A DNA stretch of 64,000 nucleotides from Actinomyces sp. HPA0247. GTDB taxonomy: Bacteria; Actinomycetota; Actinomycetes; Actinomycetales; Actinomycetaceae. The notes under the pieces are model-generated. The model saw nothing but the letters and a program-made list of their open reading frames with translations. It made no database searches and was not told the DNA's origin. This document shows, piece by piece, positions 62,414-64,000 of this stretch (position 1 is the first letter of the stretch; each line of letters opens with the position of its first letter). A program made the position numbers and the translations under genes. The stretch lies in NCBI GenBank assembly GCA_000411415.1, contig KE150452.1, forward strand, positions 158,623-222,622. The letters run 5' to 3'.

Positions 62414-64000
62414 TCACATGGGGCGAATGCCCATGAGCGCCTGGAACTTCTGACGCTGATTTGTCGCCTCCCGCACCTTCTCCTGAGTGTCCTCAATGCG
62501 GCCCTTTTCGGGACCGCGCACGTTCATGATGACCTGGTCAAGGCCGAGGGACGCCAAGTTGTTCATGAAGGACTTCATCGCCCGCTTTGCTTCAGGGCCA
62601 CCGCTCGCCACCCAGGAGAGCGCGTTGCGGCGGGCAGCGGGATCGCACACCATCTGGACCTCGCTCGGCAGAATCCAGCCCTGGTTGACGTAGGGCATGA
62701 GACCGGCAGCGATATCGCGCCGCTCTCGACGCATCGCACGGGACACGAAGAACAGCCAGCCACAGAACAGGGGAACCTGAATGATGAAGTAGAGCACGAG
62801 GAAGCCACCGCGGCTGCCTGAGATCACCGAGGATCCATTCCACACGCCGTGCATCGTCACGCCGATCAGGTAGCCGAGGAGGCTCACACCGATGCCGACA
62901 CCCAGCGAACGGGTGCGCGTCGCAGCCCATCCAATCGCCCAGCCGGTGCACGTCGTATACATAACATGCCCGAAGACACCCAGGAAGACGCGCATCACGA
63001 AAGTCTGGGCGAACCCCCCGTCGTAGAAGCTATTAACGAAGTATGTGAAGTCTTCAACGACGAGGAACCCCGCCGCTGAGTAACCGGCGTAGACGAGGCC
63101 ATCGAGCGGGGAGGAAATGCTGTTACGCCGCATCATGACAATCACGAGCACGCCGAGCGCCTTGAGGAATTCCTCGCCAACGGGAGCGGCAACCACAACG
63201 GAGAAAATCTCTCCCGCAGCACCGCTACCGGTTGCGCTCGCAACGGAGTTACCGGCGACCTCGTTCGAAATCATCGCAAAGAAGATCGCCACACCGCCAC
63301 CCCACAGGAGCGCCGCAATCTTCGTCCACCAAGGCTCGGGCTCGAAGCGATCCACGAACTGGAGGAATGCCAGGATGATAGCGAGGGGAACGAGGCAGAA
63401 GAAGGCGAGGAAGAGGCTCAAAAAGGGGCCGCTGACTAACAGGAAACTGCTCGTACCCACGAGCATCAGTGCCGCGCCGACGCCGATCACGACGGCCTCG
63501 AAAACCGGCGCCTTCTTGGCAGGCGTGGGCATAGCCCACGCCTGCACCTGCTGCGGTGCTGCCTGCGGATACTGAGCGGCGCTCGGCCCAGGCATGGCCG
63601 GCGCGGTATTGACGAACGACTGGAAAGAGGAGGTGAATTGTGCCTCGGGTTCGAATCGTGTCATCGGGTCCGGAGCGGGCATCTGTGCCGAGGTTCCGAG
63701 AGACTGTCCGGTTGGAGCAGCAGGTGCGTAGCTTCGCGCAGACTGCGGCTGCGCAACGCTCGACCCCTGAGGCTGTGGGACATCCGAGCTGCCCGGCTGA
63801 GGAACGGCGGAGAACTGCTGGCCGCCTGTCTCAGGACGAGGCCCATTGCCCGCCTGCGACTCCGGGGCGTAGGCAGAGGCTGCAGGCGCACCGTAGCGCC
63901 CGCCAGGAGCCGACTGACCCTGCTGAGGCTGAGGAACGGGAGCATAACCCGAACCCGCCGACGCACCATACTGGCCACCCGGAGCCGACTGACCCTGCTG
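62414..64000 (-). CDS. PrsW-family intramembrane metalloprotease, N-terminus beyond window
   Basis: The reading frame stays open to the window edge, so the start is outside; 528 codons are visible. The outer 105 or so residues are Gln/Pro/Gly/Ser/Ala-rich and disordered, with QSAPGGQYGA and QSAPGGRYGA repeats. The membrane domain has about eight to nine helices with PVGEEFLKALG (EExxK motif), FLVVEDFTYFVNS, FGHVMYTTCTG and VTMHGVWNG, all expected catalytic segments. A cytoplasmic C-terminal domain (about 130 residues) follows. Internal ATGs at 63682 and 63664 exist, but the repeat-rich extension looks coding. It is a second PrsW-like gene next to the one at 61474-62322. Confidence 0.9.
   Translation of the reverse strand, partial: QQGQSAPGGQYGASAGSGYAPVPQPQQGQSAPGGRYGAPAASAYAPESQAGNGPRPETGGQQFSAVPQPGSSDVPQPQGSSVAQPQSARSYAPAAPTGQSLGTSAQMPAPDPMTRFEPEAQFTSSFQSFVNTAPAMPGPSAAQYPQAAPQQVQAWAMPTPAKKAPVFEAVVIGVGAALMLVGTSSFLLVSGPFLSLFLAFFCLVPLAIILAFLQFVDRFEPEPWWTKIAALLWGGGVAIFFAMISNEVAGNSVASATGSGAAGEIFSVVVAAPVGEEFLKALGVLVIVMMRRNSISSPLDGLVYAGYSAAGFLVVEDFTYFVNSFYDGGFAQTFVMRVFLGVFGHVMYTTCTGWAIGWAATRTRSLGVGIGVSLLGYLIGVTMHGVWNGSSVISGSRGGFLVLYFIIQVPLFCGWLFFVSRAMRRERRDIAAGLMPYVNQGWILPSEVQMVCDPAARRNALSWVASGGPEAKRAMKSFMNNLASLGLDQVIMNVRGPEKGRIEDTQEKVREATNQRQKFQALMGIRPM
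63906..64000 (-). repeat. 75-nt period repeat in the PrsW N-terminal region
   Basis: A 20-nt sequence at 63906-63925 recurs exactly at 63981-64000. The encoded units are QQGQSAPGGRYGA and QQGQSAPGGQYGA, 25 codons apart. The array may continue beyond the window. Confidence 0.85.

Noticed and set aside
63640..63665. GGGTTCGAATC resembling a tRNA T loop
   Set aside because: No acceptor, D or anticodon arms can be formed around it, and it is inside the PrsW coding frame.
1..64000. CRISPR arrays, insertion sequences, prophage genes, rRNA
   Set aside because: No regularly spaced repeats, transposase or phage-like proteins, attachment sites or rRNA sequences were found on reading both strands.

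Overview
The window is one contiguous piece of a high-GC actinobacterial chromosome. Gene order and protein features point to the Actinomycetaceae (Actinomyces/Schaalia-like), which is an inference. Support includes an ANTAR-type PdtaR regulator, a trpE-trpC-trpB-trpA-lgt-pyk block, pdxS-pdxT-ruvC-ruvA-ruvB-yajC-secD-secF-apt-rel gene order, a non-adenylylatable GlnA2 beside glnE, a GlgM-type glycosyltransferase beside glgC, a DtxR-type iron box and a LexA-type box. Nearly everything is on the minus strand, so genes are read right to left. The plus-strand exceptions are a tRNA, an MFS transporter, a 77-aa small protein, and glgC-serB. I see no insertion sequence, prophage, CRISPR array or rRNA operon. 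Most of the window is core genome.

Right to left: 64000-60950 holds two PrsW-type intramembrane proteases (the first cut by the window edge) and a Nudix hydrolase. 60941-57625 is the divergent glycogen pair glgC/glgM plus serB. 57588-50298 carries an ABC ATPase, NfeD, an SPFH protein, glnA2, glnE and a histidine-phosphatase-family protein. 50044-44829 has a SixA-like phosphatase, yebC, the PLP synthase pdxS/pdxT and ruvC/ruvA/ruvB, with a LexA-like box in front of ruvA. 44649-38253 is yajC-secD-secF-apt followed by the bifunctional (p)ppGpp enzyme Rel. 38086-31410 has a DUF349 protein, a metallo-hydrolase, hisS and a tandem pair of membrane-associated dynamin-like GTPases. Next come a DEAD-box helicase, the MFS transporter and aspS.

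25612-17005 is the most accessory-looking part: a YciO/Sua5 protein, a Fes-type siderophore esterase, a near-perfect DtxR/IdeR box, and a complete siderophore ABC importer (lipoprotein, two FecCD permeases, ATPase). Two unrecognised, apparently related cell-surface stalk proteins follow. The segment 16994-8592 contains rarA, rpsD and a chain of 4-nt-overlapping genes, alaS-ruvX-mltG-aroE-prepilin peptidase. The segment 8524-1390 is trpE/trpC/trpB/trpA-lgt and pyk. The left end holds an orphan 71-aa gene with its own promoter, structured leader and terminator, a tRNA with anticodon CAA and a short variable loop, and pdtaR.

Two genome-style features recur. Operons are tightly packed, with ATGA/GTGA/TGATG overlaps. 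Many first genes of transcription units have a -10-like hexamer only 6-8 nt in front of the start codon and no clear Shine-Dalgarno at normal spacing, which suggests leaderless mRNAs. No clearly unprecedented multi-gene system is visible. The best candidates for new biology are the stalk-protein pair tied to the iron locus, the paired dynamin-like GTPases, the orphan 71-aa unit, the unusual tRNA, and the large perfect palindromes in front of rel and the DUF349 gene.
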